DNA of 64,000 nt from Pseudomonas eutrophicaquae (GCF_023544715.1 NZ_JAMJEZ010000006.1:1-64000); one strand, 5' to 3'. Positions 36,006 through 46,921 are shown, counted from the first letter of the stretch. Made by a program: numbers and translations. The notes: generated by a model from the letters alone, not told the origin.

Positions 36006-37961
36006 CTATCGGAGCGATAGGGCGCGCTGCGCCAGGCAGTGCTCGATCAGGCGGCGCAGCTGGGTCAGCTCCACCGGCTTGGTCAGGTGCTCGTCCATGC
36101 CGGCGCGCTGCGCCTGCTCGCGGTGGCTGGCGAGGATATGGGCGCTGAGGGCCACGATCGGTGTGTGCGGCAGGCCGCGGGCCTGCTCCTCGGCGCGCCA
36201 GCGCTGGGTGGCGGCGAAGCCATCGAGCACCGGCATCTCGCAGTCCATCAGCACCAGATCGTAGCGCTGGCGCTGCAGCGCCCGCAGCGCTTCCTCGCCG
36301 TTTTCCACGGTATCCGGGGTGACATTGAGCTTGGCCAGCATGCCGCAGATCACCTTGGTGGAGATGCTGTTGTCCTCGGCGACCAGCACCCGCAGCGTTT
36401 CCAGTGGCGCTGGCGGCGTGGTCCCCGCCCGCGGCAGGGCCGGCTGGAAGGGCTGACTGCCCAGCACGTCGATCAGCGTGGCGCGCAGCGCGTAGCCGGC
36501 CACAGGCTTGGCCAGCAGACGAGCAATGCCGGTATTGCGCAGGGTGACCGGCCCCGGCGGCTGCGCCTGGCTGCCGAGCATGATCAGCGGCAGCGCCTGG
36601 TTGATGAGCGGGTCCGACTGGATGCGCACCGCCAGCTGCAGGCCATCCATGCCCGGCATCGCCTCGTCGAGCAGCACCACATCGAAGTAGTCCTGCAGGT
36701 TGGCCTTGGTGCGCAGCAGCGCCAGCGCTTCGACGCCGCTGGCCGCCGCCGTGGCCTGCATGCCCCAGCTGCTGCATTGCTGCAGCAGGATCGTGCGCGA
36801 GGTTGGATTGTCATCCACCACCAGCACCCGCACATCTCGCAGTGGCTGGTGCAGATCCGGCCGCCACGCCTCACGCTGGGCGGCGCGCAGTGGCAGGTCG
36901 ATCCGGTAGGTCGAGCCTTGGGCATCGCTGTCGATGCTGAAGGTGCCGCCCATCTGCACGGCCAGCTGCCGGCAGATCAGCAGGCCCAGCGGACCTTCAT
37001 GGCGGCGCCCGCTCAGGTAGTTGTGCCGGCCCAGCGGGGTGTTCAGCACGGCCTGACGGGTGGTGTGATCCAGCGGCGTGCCGCTGTCGCGCACGCTCAG
37101 GCAGAGGCGCTGGCCGGTGTCATCGGTGCTGGCGCTGAGCAGGATTTCCCCCTCGCGGGTCTGGCGAAAGGCCTGTTCGAGCAGGTTGAGCAGGCTGTGG
37201 CGCAGGCGACCCGGATCACCGCTGAGGTGGTGGGGCAGGCGTGGGTCGATCGAGCCGATCAGCTCCAGACGCTGGCGGGCGGCCTTGGCACGGAAGATGT
37301 TCAGGCACTCATCGATCAGCGCCTGCAGGTCGAACTGCACATCATCCGGGGCTTCGGCGCCGCTGCTCAGGGCATTGAGATCCAGCAGTTCATTGAGGCG
37401 CACCAGCAGCTCGTTGCCCGCGCTGTGAATGGTCTGCACGTAATCGCGCTGGCGCTCGGAGAGGGGGGTGTCGAGCAGCAGTTCGGTCATGCCCAGCACG
37501 CCGTTGAGGGGCGTGCGCATGTCGTGGCTGAGCTCCTCGAGCAGGGTGGTCTTGCCGGCCAGTGCGGCGCGGTTGGTGTCCTCGGCGCGGCTGGCGTCCA
37601 GGTGCTCGGAGTGGCGGCGGCGCTGCAAGTGGCTGAGGTAAGCACCCAGGCCAAGCAGGCTGGCGAGCAGGCTCAGCAGCAGGACGCTACTGGCCAGATT
37701 AGCCGGCAGCCACAGGCTGGTCGCGGCACTCAGCAGGCCCAGCAGGGCGAGGATCAGGTTGCGATAGTCGCGCGCGGGGCGGCGCAGAAACCGTAGCAGG
37801 TGCTGGCCACCCAGCAAGAGCAGGGCGCCGGGCAGCATGCCGTAGAGCAGCAGTGGCAGGGGCACAGCGGCAGCCATCACCGGCTCGCTGGCCAGCAGCG
37901 GGGCGGGCAGGCTCGCGGTCAGGCCGATCAGCGGGGTCAGGCAGGTCTGCAGCCAGCGCAC
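36006..37961 (-). CDS. RetS-like hybrid histidine kinase with a shortened sensor region
   Basis: 651 residues from GTG 37959-37961 (MRWLQTCLTPLIGL), with AGAGGGA 6 bases upstream. About three membrane helices lie in residues 30-110. HisKA has His146 (LEELSHDMRTPLNGVLGM), an ATPase-like domain follows, then two receivers: REC1 (VRVLVVDDNPTSRTIL, LLDEAMPGMDGL) and REC2 (LRVLVAEDNSISTKV, LMDCEMPVLDGF). P. aeruginosa retS sits next to purD with the same kinase-REC-REC order, but has a periplasmic 7TMR-DISMED2 domain and seven helices (about 940 residues). Both are missing or reduced here. RetS opposes GacS signalling; whether this protein does is unknown. Confidence 0.8.
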   Translation of the reverse strand: MRWLQTCLTPLIGLTASLPAPLLASEPVMAAAVPLPLLLYGMLPGALLLLGGQHLLRFLRRPARDYRNLILALLGLLSAATSLWLPANLASSVLLLSLLASLLGLGAYLSHLQRRRHSEHLDASRAEDTNRAALAGKTTLLEELSHDMRTPLNGVLGMTELLLDTPLSERQRDYVQTIHSAGNELLVRLNELLDLNALSSGAEAPDDVQFDLQALIDECLNIFRAKAARQRLELIGSIDPRLPHHLSGDPGRLRHSLLNLLEQAFRQTREGEILLSASTDDTGQRLCLSVRDSGTPLDHTTRQAVLNTPLGRHNYLSGRRHEGPLGLLICRQLAVQMGGTFSIDSDAQGSTYRIDLPLRAAQREAWRPDLHQPLRDVRVLVVDDNPTSRTILLQQCSSWGMQATAAASGVEALALLRTKANLQDYFDVVLLDEAMPGMDGLQLAVRIQSDPLINQALPLIMLGSQAQPPGPVTLRNTGIARLLAKPVAGYALRATLIDVLGSQPFQPALPRAGTTPPAPLETLRVLVAEDNSISTKVICGMLAKLNVTPDTVENGEEALRALQRQRYDLVLMDCEMPVLDGFAATQRWRAEEQARGLPHTPIVALSAHILASHREQAQRAGMDEHLTKPVELTQLRRLIEHCLAQRALSLR

Positions 37962-38080
37962 GGACAGTCCCTCTCGGGGCGGGTGACAGATGGCTGGGCA
38001 GGGTACGGGCAGAACTCCCCGTGGTGCAACAGGCAGGATGCCGTCCCCGGCCACCTGCACGGGCGACCGGGGAGGGGCGA

Positions 38081-39373
38081 TCAGGCTTCGCCGCGCTCGC
38101 GGGCAATGGCGCGATAGCCGATGTCCTTGCGGTAGAAGCAGCCGTTCCAGTCGATCTGCGCCGCCAGGGCGTAGGCCTTCTGCTGGGCTTCGGTGACGCT
38201 GGCACCGATTGCGGTGGCGCACAGCACGCGCCCGCCGCTGGTGACCACCCGGTTGGCGGTATCCAGGCTAGTGCCGGCGTGGAACACCTTGCCTTGCAGC
38301 GCCGCGGCTGCGTCGAGGCCGGCGATCACGTGGCCCTTGTCGTAGTCGCCCGGGTAGCCGCCAGCGGCCAGTACCACGCCGACGGTCGGACGCGGATCCC
38401 ACTGCGCTTCGATCTTGTCCAGCGCCTTGGCCAGCGCGCCTTCGATCAGCAGCACCAGCGAGGACTCCAGGCGCAGCATCACCGGCTGGGTTTCTGGATC
38501 GCCGAAGCGGCAGTTGAACTCGATGACCTTGGGCGCACCGCTCTTGTCGATCATCAGGCCGGCATACAGGAAGCCGGTGTAGACGTTGCCCTCGGCCGCC
38601 ATGCCGCGCACGGTCGGGTAGATGATTTCGTCCATCACTCGCTGGTGCACCTCGGCGGTGACCACCGGGGCCGGCGAGTAGGCACCCATGCCGCCGGTGT
38701 TCGGGCCGGTGTCGCCGTCGCCGACGCGCTTGTGGTCCTGGCTGGTGGCCATCGGCAGCACGTGCTCGCCGTCGACCATGACGATGAAGCTGGCTTCCTC
38801 GCCATCGAGGAAGTCCTCGATCACTACCCGCGAGCCGGCCTCACCGAAGGCATTGCCGGAGAGCATGTCCTTGATCGCTACTTCGGCCTCGGAGAAGGTG
38901 GTGGCGACAATCACGCCCTTGCCCGCGGCCAGGCCATCGGCCTTGACCACGATCGGCACGCCGCGCGCGCGCAGGTATTCCAGCGCCGGCTGCACTTCGG
39001 TGAAGTTCTGGTAGGCGGCGGTGGGGATGTTGTGGCGGGCGAGAAAATCCTTGGTGAAGGCCTTGGAGCCTTCCAGCTGCGCGGCGCCGGCGGTCGGGCC
39101 GAAGATGTCCAGGCCGCGCGCGCGGAACAGATCGACCACCCCGGCGACCAGCGGCGCCTCGGGGCCGACGATGGTCAGCTGCACGTTGGCGGCGGCGAAG
39201 TCGGCCAGACGCTCCAGCTCCAGCACGCCGATCTCGACGTTTTCGCACTTGTCTTCCAGCGCGGTACCGGCGTTGCCCGGGGCGACGAAGACTTTCTCGA
39301 CGCGCGGGTCCTGGGCGACTTTCCAGGCCAGGGCGTGCTCGCGGCCGCCGTTGCCGATGATCAGTACATTCAT
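38081..39373 (-). CDS. purD: Phosphoribosylamine-glycine ligase PurD
   Basis: 430-residue ATP-grasp enzyme for step two of purine synthesis. Start MNVLIIGNGGREHALAWK with AGGAG 6 bases upstream. Conserved elements include FVAPGNAGTA, VVKADGLAAGKGVIVA (ATP-grasp) and FNCRFGDPETQ (metal/ATP site). It follows purH by 146 bases with a hairpin in between. Confidence 0.98.
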   Translation of the reverse strand: MNVLIIGNGGREHALAWKVAQDPRVEKVFVAPGNAGTALEDKCENVEIGVLELERLADFAAANVQLTIVGPEAPLVAGVVDLFRARGLDIFGPTAGAAQLEGSKAFTKDFLARHNIPTAAYQNFTEVQPALEYLRARGVPIVVKADGLAAGKGVIVATTFSEAEVAIKDMLSGNAFGEAGSRVVIEDFLDGEEASFIVMVDGEHVLPMATSQDHKRVGDGDTGPNTGGMGAYSPAPVVTAEVHQRVMDEIIYPTVRGMAAEGNVYTGFLYAGLMIDKSGAPKVIEFNCRFGDPETQPVMLRLESSLVLLIEGALAKALDKIEAQWDPRPTVGVVLAAGGYPGDYDKGHVIAGLDAAAALQGKVFHAGTSLDTANRVVTSGGRVLCATAIGASVTEAQQKAYALAAQIDWNGCFYRKDIGYRAIARERGEA

Positions 39374-39490
39374 TGCATGCTCCTTGGAGAGGCGGGCTGC
39401 GGACCCGCGCGGTGGATGGCCTCAGCCCGCCACCCTACGAAAAAAGATGCCCTGCGGCGAGCGCGCTGACAGGGCGCCCGCCCGGAGCAA

Positions 39491-39513
39491 CGGGCCGCCT
39501 TGCACGCGGCCCG
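39491..39513 (-). terminator. Hairpin after purH
   Basis: 8-bp stem CGGGCCGC/GCGGCCCG with a 7-base loop, starting 6 bases past the purH stop on the minus strand. No T-run, so it may reduce rather than stop read-through into purD. Confidence 0.45.
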
Positions 39514-39519
39514 CTCATC

Positions 39520-41127
39520 TTAGTGACGGAAGTGACGCATGCCGGTGAACACCATGGCCATGCCGGCTTCATCGGCGGCGGCGATCACCTCGGCGTCGCG
39601 CATCGAGCCGCCCGGCTGGATCACCGCAGTGATGCCGGCCTTGGCGGCGTTGTCGATGCCGTCGCGGAACGGGAAGAAGGCGTCCGAGGCCATCACCGCG
39701 CCCGGGACCGGCAGGCCCGCGTGCTCGGCCTTGATCGCGGCGATGCGCGCCGAGTTGACGCGGCTCATCTGCCCGGCGCCGACGCCGACGGTCTGGCGGT
39801 TCTTGGCGTAGACGATGGCGTTGGATTTGACGAACTTGGCCACCTTCCAGGCGAAGATCAGGTCATGCAGCTCCTGCTCGCTCGGCGCGCGCTGGGTGAC
39901 GACCTTCAGATCCGCTTCAGTGATCATGCCGATGTCGCGGCTCTGCACCAGCAGGCCACCGTTAACGCGCTTGTAGTCCAGACCGTTGATACGCTCGGCC
40001 GGCCACTGGCCGCACTCGAGTAGGCGCACGTTGGCCTTGGCCGCGACCACTTCACGGGCCTCGGCGGACACGCTCGGGGCGATGATCACCTCGACGAACT
40101 GGCGTTCGACGATCGCTTTGGCCGTTTCGCCATCCAGCTCGCGGTTGAAGGCGATGATGCCGCCGAAGGCGGATTCGGCATCGGTGGCATAGGCCAGATC
40201 GTAGGCCTTGCGGATGCCGCCTTCATTCTCCGGCACCACCGCCACGCCGCACGGGTTGGCGTGCTTGACGATCACGCAGGCCGGCTTGGTGAAGCTCTTC
40301 ACGCACTCCAACGCGGCGTCGGTGTCAGCCACGTTGTTGTAGGACAGTTCCTTGCCCTGCAGCTGCTTGGCGGTGGCGATGCTGGCCTCGGCCGGGTTGG
40401 CCTCGACGTAGAAGGCCGCGTTCTGGTGCGGGTTCTCGCCGTAGCGCATGTCCTGCGCCTTGATGAACTGGCTGTTGAAGGTGCGCGGGAATTCGCTGCG
40501 GCCCTCAGTGCCCAGGGTCTCGGCCTGCTGGTCGATGGTGCCCAGGTAGTTGGCGATCATGCCGTCGTAGGCGGCGGTGTGCTCGAAGGCCTTGAGCGCC
40601 AGATCAAAGCGCTGGGCGTAGCTCAGGCCGCCATCTTTCAGCGATTCGATGATGCTGGCGTAGTCGCCAGCATTGACCACGATGGCGACGTCTTTGTGGT
40701 TCTTCGCCGCCGAGCGGACCATGGTCGGGCCGCCGATGTCGATGTTCTCGATGGCGTCCGGCAGGGTGCAGCCCGGCTTGGCCACGGTGGCGGCGAACGG
40801 GTAGAGGTTGACCGCGACCAGATCGATCGGGCGGATGCCGTGTTCTTCCATCACCGCGCCATCGAGGTCGCGACGACCGAGAATGCCGCCGTGGATCTTC
40901 GGGTGCAGGGTCTTCACCCGGCCGTCCATCATTTCCGGGAAGCCGGTGTAGTCGGCCACTTCCACGGCGTTGATGCCATTGTCACGCAGCAGCTTGAAGG
41001 TGCCGCCGGTGGAGAGGATTTCGACGCCAAGGGCGGCGAGCTCGCGGGCGAAATCGACGACGCCGGTCTTGTCGGACACGCTGATCAGCGCGCGGCGGAC
41101 GGGCAGGCGGGTGGTCTGGTCGGTCAT
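39520..41127 (-). CDS. purH: Bifunctional AICAR transformylase / IMP cyclohydrolase PurH
   Basis: 535 residues from ATG 41125-41127 ([20 protein letters not shown]), the usual length; an upstream ATG (MESEM, 41139) has a poorer ribosome site. The N-terminal cyclohydrolase domain ([20 protein letters not shown]) is followed by the transformylase domain, with [10 protein letters not shown] (catalytic Lys-His) and the ending [17 protein letters not shown]. It catalyses the last two steps of IMP synthesis. Lies 68 bases downstream of fis. Confidence 0.98.
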   Translation of the reverse strand: MTDQTTRLPVRRALISVSDKTGVVDFARELAALGVEILSTGGTFKLLRDNGINAVEVADYTGFPEMMDGRVKTLHPKIHGGILGRRDLDGAVMEEHGIRPIDLVAVNLYPFAATVAKPGCTLPDAIENIDIGGPTMVRSAAKNHKDVAIVVNAGDYASIIESLKDGGLSYAQRFDLALKAFEHTAAYDGMIANYLGTIDQQAETLGTEGRSEFPRTFNSQFIKAQDMRYGENPHQNAAFYVEANPAEASIATAKQLQGKELSYNNVADTDAALECVKSFTKPACVIVKHANPCGVAVVPENEGGIRKAYDLAYATDAESAFGGIIAFNRELDGETAKAIVERQFVEVIIAPSVSAEAREVVAAKANVRLLECGQWPAERINGLDYKRVNGGLLVQSRDIGMITEADLKVVTQRAPSEQELHDLIFAWKVAKFVKSNAIVYAKNRQTVGVGAGQMSRVNSARIAAIKAEHAGLPVPGAVMASDAFFPFRDGIDNAAKAGITAVIQPGGSMRDAEVIAAADEAGMAMVFTGMRHFRH

Positions 41128-41195
41128 CTCGGATTCCATCAGGACAGTCAGGATCGGGGAATGGGTGCAGCGCAGTGCACCCGCGGGCAAAGGAT

Positions 41196-41516
41196 TTACA
41201 GCAGATCGTACTGCTTGAGCTTCTTGCGCAGGGTGCCGCGGTTGAGGCCGAGCAGCTCGGAGGCCTTGGTCTGGTTACCCTTGACGTAGCGCATCACGGT
41301 CTCCAGCAGCGGCGCCTCCACCTCGGAGAGCACCAGATTGTAGACATCGGTGACCGGCTGGCCATCCAGGTGGGCGAAGTAGTTCTGCAGCGCCTGACCA
41401 ACGCTGTCGCGCAGGGTCTGCCGCTCCTCGCTGGGGGTCACAAGGTGGTGCTTGAGGTTGGCGTTGTCGCTCACGGCAGTCATTCCACTCACAAAATTCT
41501 CGTTCAGGGTCATCAT
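41196..41516 (-). CDS. fis: DNA-binding protein Fis
   Basis: 106-residue nucleoid protein. The C-terminal helix-turn-helix [20 protein letters not shown] is nearly invariant, and [20 protein letters not shown] is the dimerisation region. ATG 41514-41516 overlaps the dusB stop (ATGA); the dusB-fis operon is general in gammaproteobacteria. Confidence 0.98.
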   Translation of the reverse strand: MMTLNENFVSGMTAVSDNANLKHHLVTPSEERQTLRDSVGQALQNYFAHLDGQPVTDVYNLVLSEVEAPLLETVMRYVKGNQTKASELLGLNRGTLRKKLKQYDLL

Positions 41517-42511
41517 GCGGCCGTTTCCGTATCGGCTCCCTGGTGTGTGGCCAGGAATGCGCACACCGCCTGGCGCTGGGCGTCCGGGCAATCCAGCTGG
41601 TTGAAGTGGCTTCTGAAATCACGGGCGCCGGCGAGGGTCGCCAGGTACCAGCCGACGTGCTTGCGGGCGATGCGCACGCCCTGTTCGGCGCCGTAGAAGG
41701 CATGCAGCGCCGCCAGGTGCTCCAAAAGGATGCTCTGGCGCTCATCGGCACTCGGCGGCGGCAGGTGCTGGCCGGTCGCAAGGTAGTGATTGATCTCGCG
41801 GAAGATCCACGGCCGGCCCTGGGCGGCGCGGCCGATCATCACCGCATCGGCGCCGGTGGCCTCGAGCACGGCGCGGGCCTTCTCCGGCGAGTCGATGTCG
41901 CCATTGGCAAACAGCGGCAGGCTGACCGCCTCGCGGATCGCGGCGATGGTCTGGTACTCGGCCTCGCCGGTGTACAGATCCGCGCGGGTGCGCCCGTGCA
42001 CGGAGAGGGCGGCAATGCCGGCCTGCTCGGCAATCCGCGCGATGCGCACGCCGTTCTTGTTGTCACGGTCCCAGCCGGTGCGGATCTTCAGGGTCACCGG
42101 CACGTCCACCGCCGCCACCACCGCATCGAGGATCTGCCCGACCAGCTGCTCGTCCTTCATCAGCGCGGAACCGGCGGCCTTGTTGCAGACCTTCTTGGCC
42201 GGGCAGCCCATGTTGATGTCGATGATCTGCGCGCCGAGCTCGACGTTGCGCCGCGCCGCCTCAGCAAGCATCTGCGGATCACCGCCGGCGATCTGCACCG
42301 AGCGCGGCTCGGGGTCGCCCTCATGGAGCATGCGCAGGCGCGACTTGCGGCTGTGCCACAGGCGCACGTCGCTGGTGAGCATTTCGGCCACCACAAGGCC
42401 GGCGCCCAGGCGGCGGCACAGTTGGCGGAACGGGCGATCGGTGACGCCGGCCATCGGGGCCAGGATCACGCGATTGGGGAGTGTGTAGGGGCCGATGCGA
42501 ACCACCGACAT
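41513..42511 (-). CDS. dusB: tRNA-dihydrouridine synthase DusB
   Basis: 332-residue flavoenzyme reducing uridines in tRNA. N-terminus [29 protein letters not shown] is typical; the catalytic Cys lies in [17 protein letters not shown]; the FMN phosphate site is near [20 protein letters not shown]. Upstream gene of the fis operon. Confidence 0.97.
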   Translation of the reverse strand: MSVVRIGPYTLPNRVILAPMAGVTDRPFRQLCRRLGAGLVVAEMLTSDVRLWHSRKSRLRMLHEGDPEPRSVQIAGGDPQMLAEAARRNVELGAQIIDINMGCPAKKVCNKAAGSALMKDEQLVGQILDAVVAAVDVPVTLKIRTGWDRDNKNGVRIARIAEQAGIAALSVHGRTRADLYTGEAEYQTIAAIREAVSLPLFANGDIDSPEKARAVLEATGADAVMIGRAAQGRPWIFREINHYLATGQHLPPPSADERQSILLEHLAALHAFYGAEQGVRIARKHVGWYLATLAGARDFRSHFNQLDCPDAQRQAVCAFLATHQGADTETAA

Positions 42512-42622
42512 GGAATCATCCCTGCCGCAGGGGCAAATCAGCTGCTGGAAAAGGGTGGCGATGATACCCGCTCCACCGATGGGGATAAAGCAGTTCTGGC
42601 TGATTTTTGAACAGCCGCGCCC

Positions 42623-43567
42623 TCAGTCCGGCGAGTGGAAGACCAGCTTATAACTGCTGGCGCGTACCCGTGGGTCGAGCAGATCCATGCCGATGTGAAT
42701 GGGGATCTGCGGCGGCATGCCATCGGTTTCGCGGCGCGGCGGGCTCAGGTATTCGCTGGGGCGAAACCGCTGGCTGTGCAGCAGACGGGCATTGCTGTCC
42801 AGCAGTTGCAGCTCCAGTACCGGCAGCGGCTGGGTGAAGCTGGCGCGGTTGTAGAGCACCGCCTCGGCGACCAGCACGCCCGGACGCCGCGGGTGGCGAC
42901 CGACGCTGAGGTTGCTGCTGCGCAGCTGCTCGACGTCCACCCGGCTCGGCAGGCTGCAGCCGAGTGTCGGGCAGATTCGCTCGAACCAGGGCCGCCACTG
43001 ATCCTGGCGGGCCAGGTTATCGAAGTTCAGGTACAGGTACTGGGCGAGTAGGGCCAGCACGGCCAGCAGACCGAGCAGCCACCACAGGCCGTGGCGGCGG
43101 CGCGGCGGCGTCCCGAGCGGCCGCTCGTCATCCTCGGTGAGATCCCGCTCCAGCTCCTGCAGGCGCGGCTCCTGACGGCTGCGCGGCGTATCGGCCTGGC
43201 TGCGCCGCCGGCTGGCGGGCGCGGGGGTGACGTCCTCGCGCTGGGCGCTCAGGCGCTCCTCACGCCGGCGTGGCGCTTCACTGGGCTCGGCCGCGCCAAA
43301 GGCGGGCGTTGCCGCGGGGGGCGTCGGGCGTCGGGGCGGTGGCTCGCGGGTGGCGGCACTGCGCGGCGCCGGCGAAACCGGCGCACGGGCCTGTTCAGGC
43401 GGTGCGGTGACAGCCGGCGGTACACGCAGGCCCAGCTGGCCGGCGGCATCGAAGATCTGCTGGCACTGGCCACAACGAACCTTGCCGGCCGCCTGGGCCA
43501 GCTGCGCCGGGGTGACCCGGAAGCGGGCCTGGCAGTGCGGGCATTCGGTGATGTGCTGGGTGCTCAT
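42623..43567 (-). CDS. Zinc-ribbon / DUF3426 membrane protein
   Basis: 314 residues. The N-terminus is an MJ0042-type zinc ribbon (ECPHCQARFRVTPAQL then VRCGQCQQIFD) with two CxxC pairs. A long Pro/Arg/Ala-rich linker (about 50-145) leads to one membrane helix (LWWLLGLLAVLALLAQYLYL, ~153-172), then a DUF3426 C-terminal domain (LVAEAVLYNRASFTQPLPVL). Function unknown. It lies between prmA and dusB as in Pseudomonas. Confidence 0.88.
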   Translation of the reverse strand: MSTQHITECPHCQARFRVTPAQLAQAAGKVRCGQCQQIFDAAGQLGLRVPPAVTAPPEQARAPVSPAPRSAATREPPPRRPTPPAATPAFGAAEPSEAPRRREERLSAQREDVTPAPASRRRSQADTPRSRQEPRLQELERDLTEDDERPLGTPPRRRHGLWWLLGLLAVLALLAQYLYLNFDNLARQDQWRPWFERICPTLGCSLPSRVDVEQLRSSNLSVGRHPRRPGVLVAEAVLYNRASFTQPLPVLELQLLDSNARLLHSQRFRPSEYLSPPRRETDGMPPQIPIHIGMDLLDPRVRASSYKLVFHSPD

Positions 43568-43594
43568 GAACAGACTCCGTGATCCGCGACTGCT

Positions 43595-44473
43595 TCAGCG
43601 CCGTACGCCGCTGATCCGTACCCAACCGTCCTTCTCGGCGGTCGAATCGAGAGTGAAGGCCTCGGCATAGGCGGCGCGCACCTCCTCGGCCTGCTCGGCG
43701 AGGATGCCGGACAGCGCCAGACGCCCGCCGCTCTTGACCAGCGCGGTGATGGTCGGCGCCAGCTCGACCAGCGGACCGGCGAGGATGTTGGCCAGTACCA
43801 CATCGGCCTGCTGCGCCGGCAGATCGGCGGGCAGATAGACCGGGAAGCGCGCCGGGTCGATGCCGTTGCGGCTGGCGTTGTCGCGGGAGGCTTCCAGCGC
43901 CTGGGGGTCGATGTCGGTGCCGACCGCCTGACGCGCGCCGAGCAGCAGCGCGGCGATGGCGAGGATGCCCGAGCCGCAGCCAAAGTCCAGCACCGCGCAG
44001 TCAGCCAGCGGCTGGCCATCCAGCCATTCCAGGCACAGCGCGGTGGTCGGGTGGGTGCCGGTGCCGAAGGCCAGGCCCGGGTCCAGCAGCAGGTTGACCG
44101 CCGAAGGCTCGGGCGCGGCATGCCAGCTCGGCACGATCCACAGGCGCTGGCCAAAGCGCATCGGCTGGAAGTTGTCCATCCAGCTGCGCTCCCAGTCCTG
44201 ATCCTCGATGTGCTCGACCTGATGCTCGGGCAGCTCGCCGCCGCGCAGCAGACGCAGATGCGCGAGCAGGGCCGCGGAGTCGGTATCGGCCTCGAACAGG
44301 GCCAGCAGGTGGGTGTGGGTCCACAGCGGGGTGGTGCCCAGATCCGGCTCGAAGATCGGCTGATCTTCGGCGTCCATGAAGGTCACCGAAACAGCGCCCA
44401 GTTCCAGTAGCTGGTCTTCCAGCACGCTGGCCTGGTCGGGGGTGATGGCGAGTCGGACTTGCAGCCAGGGCAT
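43595..44473 (-). CDS. prmA: Ribosomal protein L11 methyltransferase PrmA
   Basis: 292 residues from ATG 44471-44473 ([20 protein letters not shown]), with AGAGG 8 bases upstream. AdoMet site: [20 protein letters not shown]; active region [16 protein letters not shown] and [12 protein letters not shown]. Trimethylates L11. Follows accC after a 158-base gap that contains a strong hairpin. Confidence 0.97.
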   Translation of the reverse strand: MPWLQVRLAITPDQASVLEDQLLELGAVSVTFMDAEDQPIFEPDLGTTPLWTHTHLLALFEADTDSAALLAHLRLLRGGELPEHQVEHIEDQDWERSWMDNFQPMRFGQRLWIVPSWHAAPEPSAVNLLLDPGLAFGTGTHPTTALCLEWLDGQPLADCAVLDFGCGSGILAIAALLLGARQAVGTDIDPQALEASRDNASRNGIDPARFPVYLPADLPAQQADVVLANILAGPLVELAPTITALVKSGGRLALSGILAEQAEEVRAAYAEAFTLDSTAEKDGWVRISGVRR

Positions 44474-44583
44474 GGGCGGGGCCTCTTGGGATTCGGGCAA
44501 AGAAGGCGCGCAAGCTTACTGGAGGGCGCAAGGCGCGGCCAGCGCCCCTGTGCATCGACGCACTGTACCGGCGGCGCGCAATG

Positions 44584-44611
44584 ACAGAGGCCGCCCGAAG
44601 GCGGCCTCTGT
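44584..44611 (-). terminator. Strong UUCG-tetraloop hairpin after accC
   Basis: Perfect 12-bp stem ACAGAGGCCGCC/GGCGGCCTCTGT. On the minus strand the loop reads TTCG closed by C-G, the very stable cUUCGg tetraloop. It starts 20 bases past the accC stop. No T-run follows, so it may act as a 3'-end stabiliser or Rho-assisted terminator before prmA. Confidence 0.65.
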
Positions 44612-44631
44612 GTACAGCATCACATCACGGC

Positions 44632-45981
44632 TCAGTGCTTGTTCATGCCGAGCTTCTTCTCGAGGTAGTGAATGTTGACACCCCCCTTGCAGAAACCGGC
44701 ATCGCGCACCAGATTCCGGTGCAGCGGCGCGTTGGTCTTGATCCCATCGACGATCAGCTCGCCCAGCGCATTGCGCATGCGGCCCATGGCCTCCTCGCGG
44801 GTCGCCCCGAAGGTGATCAGCTTGCCGATCAGCGAGTCGTAGTACGGCGGTACCGCATAGCCGTCGTAGAGGTGCGAATCGACGCGCACGCCGTTGCCGC
44901 CCGGGGCGTGGAAGTGCTTGACCTTGCCGGGGCTCGGCATGAAGGTCGCCGGGTCTTCGGCGTTGATCCGGCACTCGATGGAGTGGCCGCGGATCACCAC
45001 ATCCTCCTGCTTGATCGACAGCTTCTCGCCGCCGGCGATGCGGATCATCTCCTTGACGATGTCCACACCGGTGACCATCTCGGTGACCGGGTGCTCGACC
45101 TGCACGCGGGTGTTCATCTCGATGAAGTAGAAGTGGCCGTCTTCATAGAGGAACTCGAAGGTGCCGGCGCCGCGGTAGCCGATGTCGATGCAGGCCTGCA
45201 CGCAGTGCGCCTGGACCTTGCGGCGGGCGTCTTCGTCGATCAGCGGAGCGGGTGCTTCCTCGATGACCTTCTGGTGGCGGCGCTGCAGCGAGCAGTCACG
45301 GTCACCCAGGTGGATGGCGTTGCCCTGGCCGTCGGCCAGCACCTGCACTTCCACGTGGCGCGGGTTGACCAGGAATTTCTCCAGGTAAACCATCGGGTTG
45401 CCGAACGCCGCGCCGGCCTCGGTGCGGGTCAGTTTGGCGGAGGCGATCAGATCTTCCTCCTTGTGCACCACGCGCATGCCGCGACCACCACCGCCACCAG
45501 CGGCCTTGATGATCACCGGATAGCCCACTTCACGGGCGATGCGCAGGGCCTCCTGCTCGTCTTCAGGCAGCGGGCCGTCGGAGCCCGGTACGGTCGGCAC
45601 ACCGGCTTTTTTCATCGCATCCTTGGCCGAGACCTTGTCGCCCATCAGGCGGATCACGTCGGCAGTCGGGCCGATGAAGGTGAAGCCGGAGTTCTCCACC
45701 TGCTCGGCGAAGTCGGCGTTTTCGGCGAGGAAGCCATAGCCTGGGTGGATGCCGTCGGCACCGGTCACCTCGGCAGCGGCGATGAGCGCCGGGATGCTCA
45801 GGTAGGACTGGGCCGCCGCCGCCGGGCCGATGCACACGGATTCATCGGCCAGGGAGACATGCATCAGATCACGGTCGGCCGTCGAGTGCACCGCCACGGT
45901 CTTGATGCCCAGTTCCTTGCAGGCGCGCAGCACGCGCAGGGCGATCTCGCCGCGGTTGGCAATCAGGACTTTTTGCAGCAT
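44632..45981 (-). CDS. accC: Acetyl-CoA carboxylase biotin carboxylase subunit AccC
   Basis: 449 residues from ATG 45979-45981 ([20 protein letters not shown]), with GGAG 8 bases upstream; the frame extends further 5' but would overrun accB. ATP-grasp glycine loop [18 protein letters not shown] and biotin-carboxylase sites [18 protein letters not shown] are intact. First half-reaction of malonyl-CoA synthesis. 17 bases after accB. Confidence 0.98.
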   Translation of the reverse strand: MLQKVLIANRGEIALRVLRACKELGIKTVAVHSTADRDLMHVSLADESVCIGPAAAAQSYLSIPALIAAAEVTGADGIHPGYGFLAENADFAEQVENSGFTFIGPTADVIRLMGDKVSAKDAMKKAGVPTVPGSDGPLPEDEQEALRIAREVGYPVIIKAAGGGGGRGMRVVHKEEDLIASAKLTRTEAGAAFGNPMVYLEKFLVNPRHVEVQVLADGQGNAIHLGDRDCSLQRRHQKVIEEAPAPLIDEDARRKVQAHCVQACIDIGYRGAGTFEFLYEDGHFYFIEMNTRVQVEHPVTEMVTGVDIVKEMIRIAGGEKLSIKQEDVVIRGHSIECRINAEDPATFMPSPGKVKHFHAPGGNGVRVDSHLYDGYAVPPYYDSLIGKLITFGATREEAMGRMRNALGELIVDGIKTNAPLHRNLVRDAGFCKGGVNIHYLEKKLGMNKH

Positions 45982-45998
45982 CGCAGGATCTCCGCGGG

Positions 45999-46457
45999 TC
46001 AGACGATGGTGAACAGCGGCTGGTCGAATTCGACCGGCTGGCCGTTCTCCACCAGGATCTGGCCGATGGTGCCGCTGGCTTCGGCTTCGATGTGGTTCAT
46101 CATCTTCATCGCTTCGACGATGCACAGGATGTCGCCTTTCTTGACGCTCTGGCCGACTTCAACGAAGGCCTTGGCTTCCGGCGAGGAGGCACGGTAGAAG
46201 GTGCCGACCATCGGCGAGCGCACCACGTTGCCGCTCAGGGCCGGGGCGGCCGGTGCGGCAGCCGCAGCCGGAGCGGCCGGTGCCGGGGCGGCGACCGGGG
46301 TGGGCGCGGCAACCTGCATCGGCTGCGGGGCGTACTGCACCGCACGATTGCTGTGGCGGCTGATGCGTACCGACTCTTCGCCTTCACAGATTTCCAGCTC
46401 GTCGATACCGGACTCTTCCAGCAGTTCGATCAGTTTCTTGACTTTACGAATGTCCAT
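45999..46457 (-). CDS. accB: Acetyl-CoA carboxylase biotin carrier protein AccB
   Basis: 152 residues. N-terminus [20 protein letters not shown], an Ala/Pro-rich linker (about 50-80), and a biotinyl domain with the biotin Lys in [16 protein letters not shown]. Between aroQ (20 bases upstream) and accC: the aroQ-accB-accC order of gammaproteobacteria. Confidence 0.98.
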   Translation of the reverse strand: MDIRKVKKLIELLEESGIDELEICEGEESVRISRHSNRAVQYAPQPMQVAAPTPVAAPAPAAPAAAAAPAAPALSGNVVRSPMVGTFYRASSPEAKAFVEVGQSVKKGDILCIVEAMKMMNHIEAEASGTIGQILVENGQPVEFDQPLFTIV

Positions 46458-46477
46458 CAGTCACTCCAGAAAGGGGC

Positions 46478-46921
46478 TCAGGGGCGTTGCAGTTGTTCGA
46501 GGGCGGCCTGCAGGGCCAGGCGGTAGCCGCCAGCGCCGAGGCCACAGATCACACCGACCGCCACATCGGAGAAGTACGAGTGATGGCGGAACGGCTCGCG
46601 TTTGTGCACGTTCGACAGGTGAATCTCGATGAATGGGATGCTCACCGCCAGCAGCGCGTCACGCAATGCGACACTGGTATGGGTGAAGGCCGCCGGGTTG
46701 ATCAGGATGAAGTCCACCCCCTCCAGGCGCGCGGCATGAATGCGCTCGATCAGCTCATGCTCGGCGTTGCTCTGCAGGTGGTGCAGGACATGCCCGCCGG
46801 CCTCGGCCAGCTGCTCAAGCTCGCGGTTGATGTCGGCCAAAGTGGTCGCACCATAGACACCCGGCTCGCGGGTGCCGAGCAGGTTGAGATTGGGGCCGTG
46901 CAGCACCAGGATGGTGGCCAT
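46478..46921 (-). CDS. aroQ: Type II 3-dehydroquinate dehydratase AroQ
   Basis: 147 residues from ATG 46919-46921 ([20 protein letters not shown]), with AGGAGG just upstream. Third shikimate-pathway step. Conserved [16 protein letters not shown], the loop [16 protein letters not shown], and [18 protein letters not shown] with the catalytic His. It heads the accBC operon. Confidence 0.98.
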   Translation of the reverse strand: MATILVLHGPNLNLLGTREPGVYGATTLADINRELEQLAEAGGHVLHHLQSNAEHELIERIHAARLEGVDFILINPAAFTHTSVALRDALLAVSIPFIEIHLSNVHKREPFRHHSYFSDVAVGVICGLGAGGYRLALQAALEQLQRP

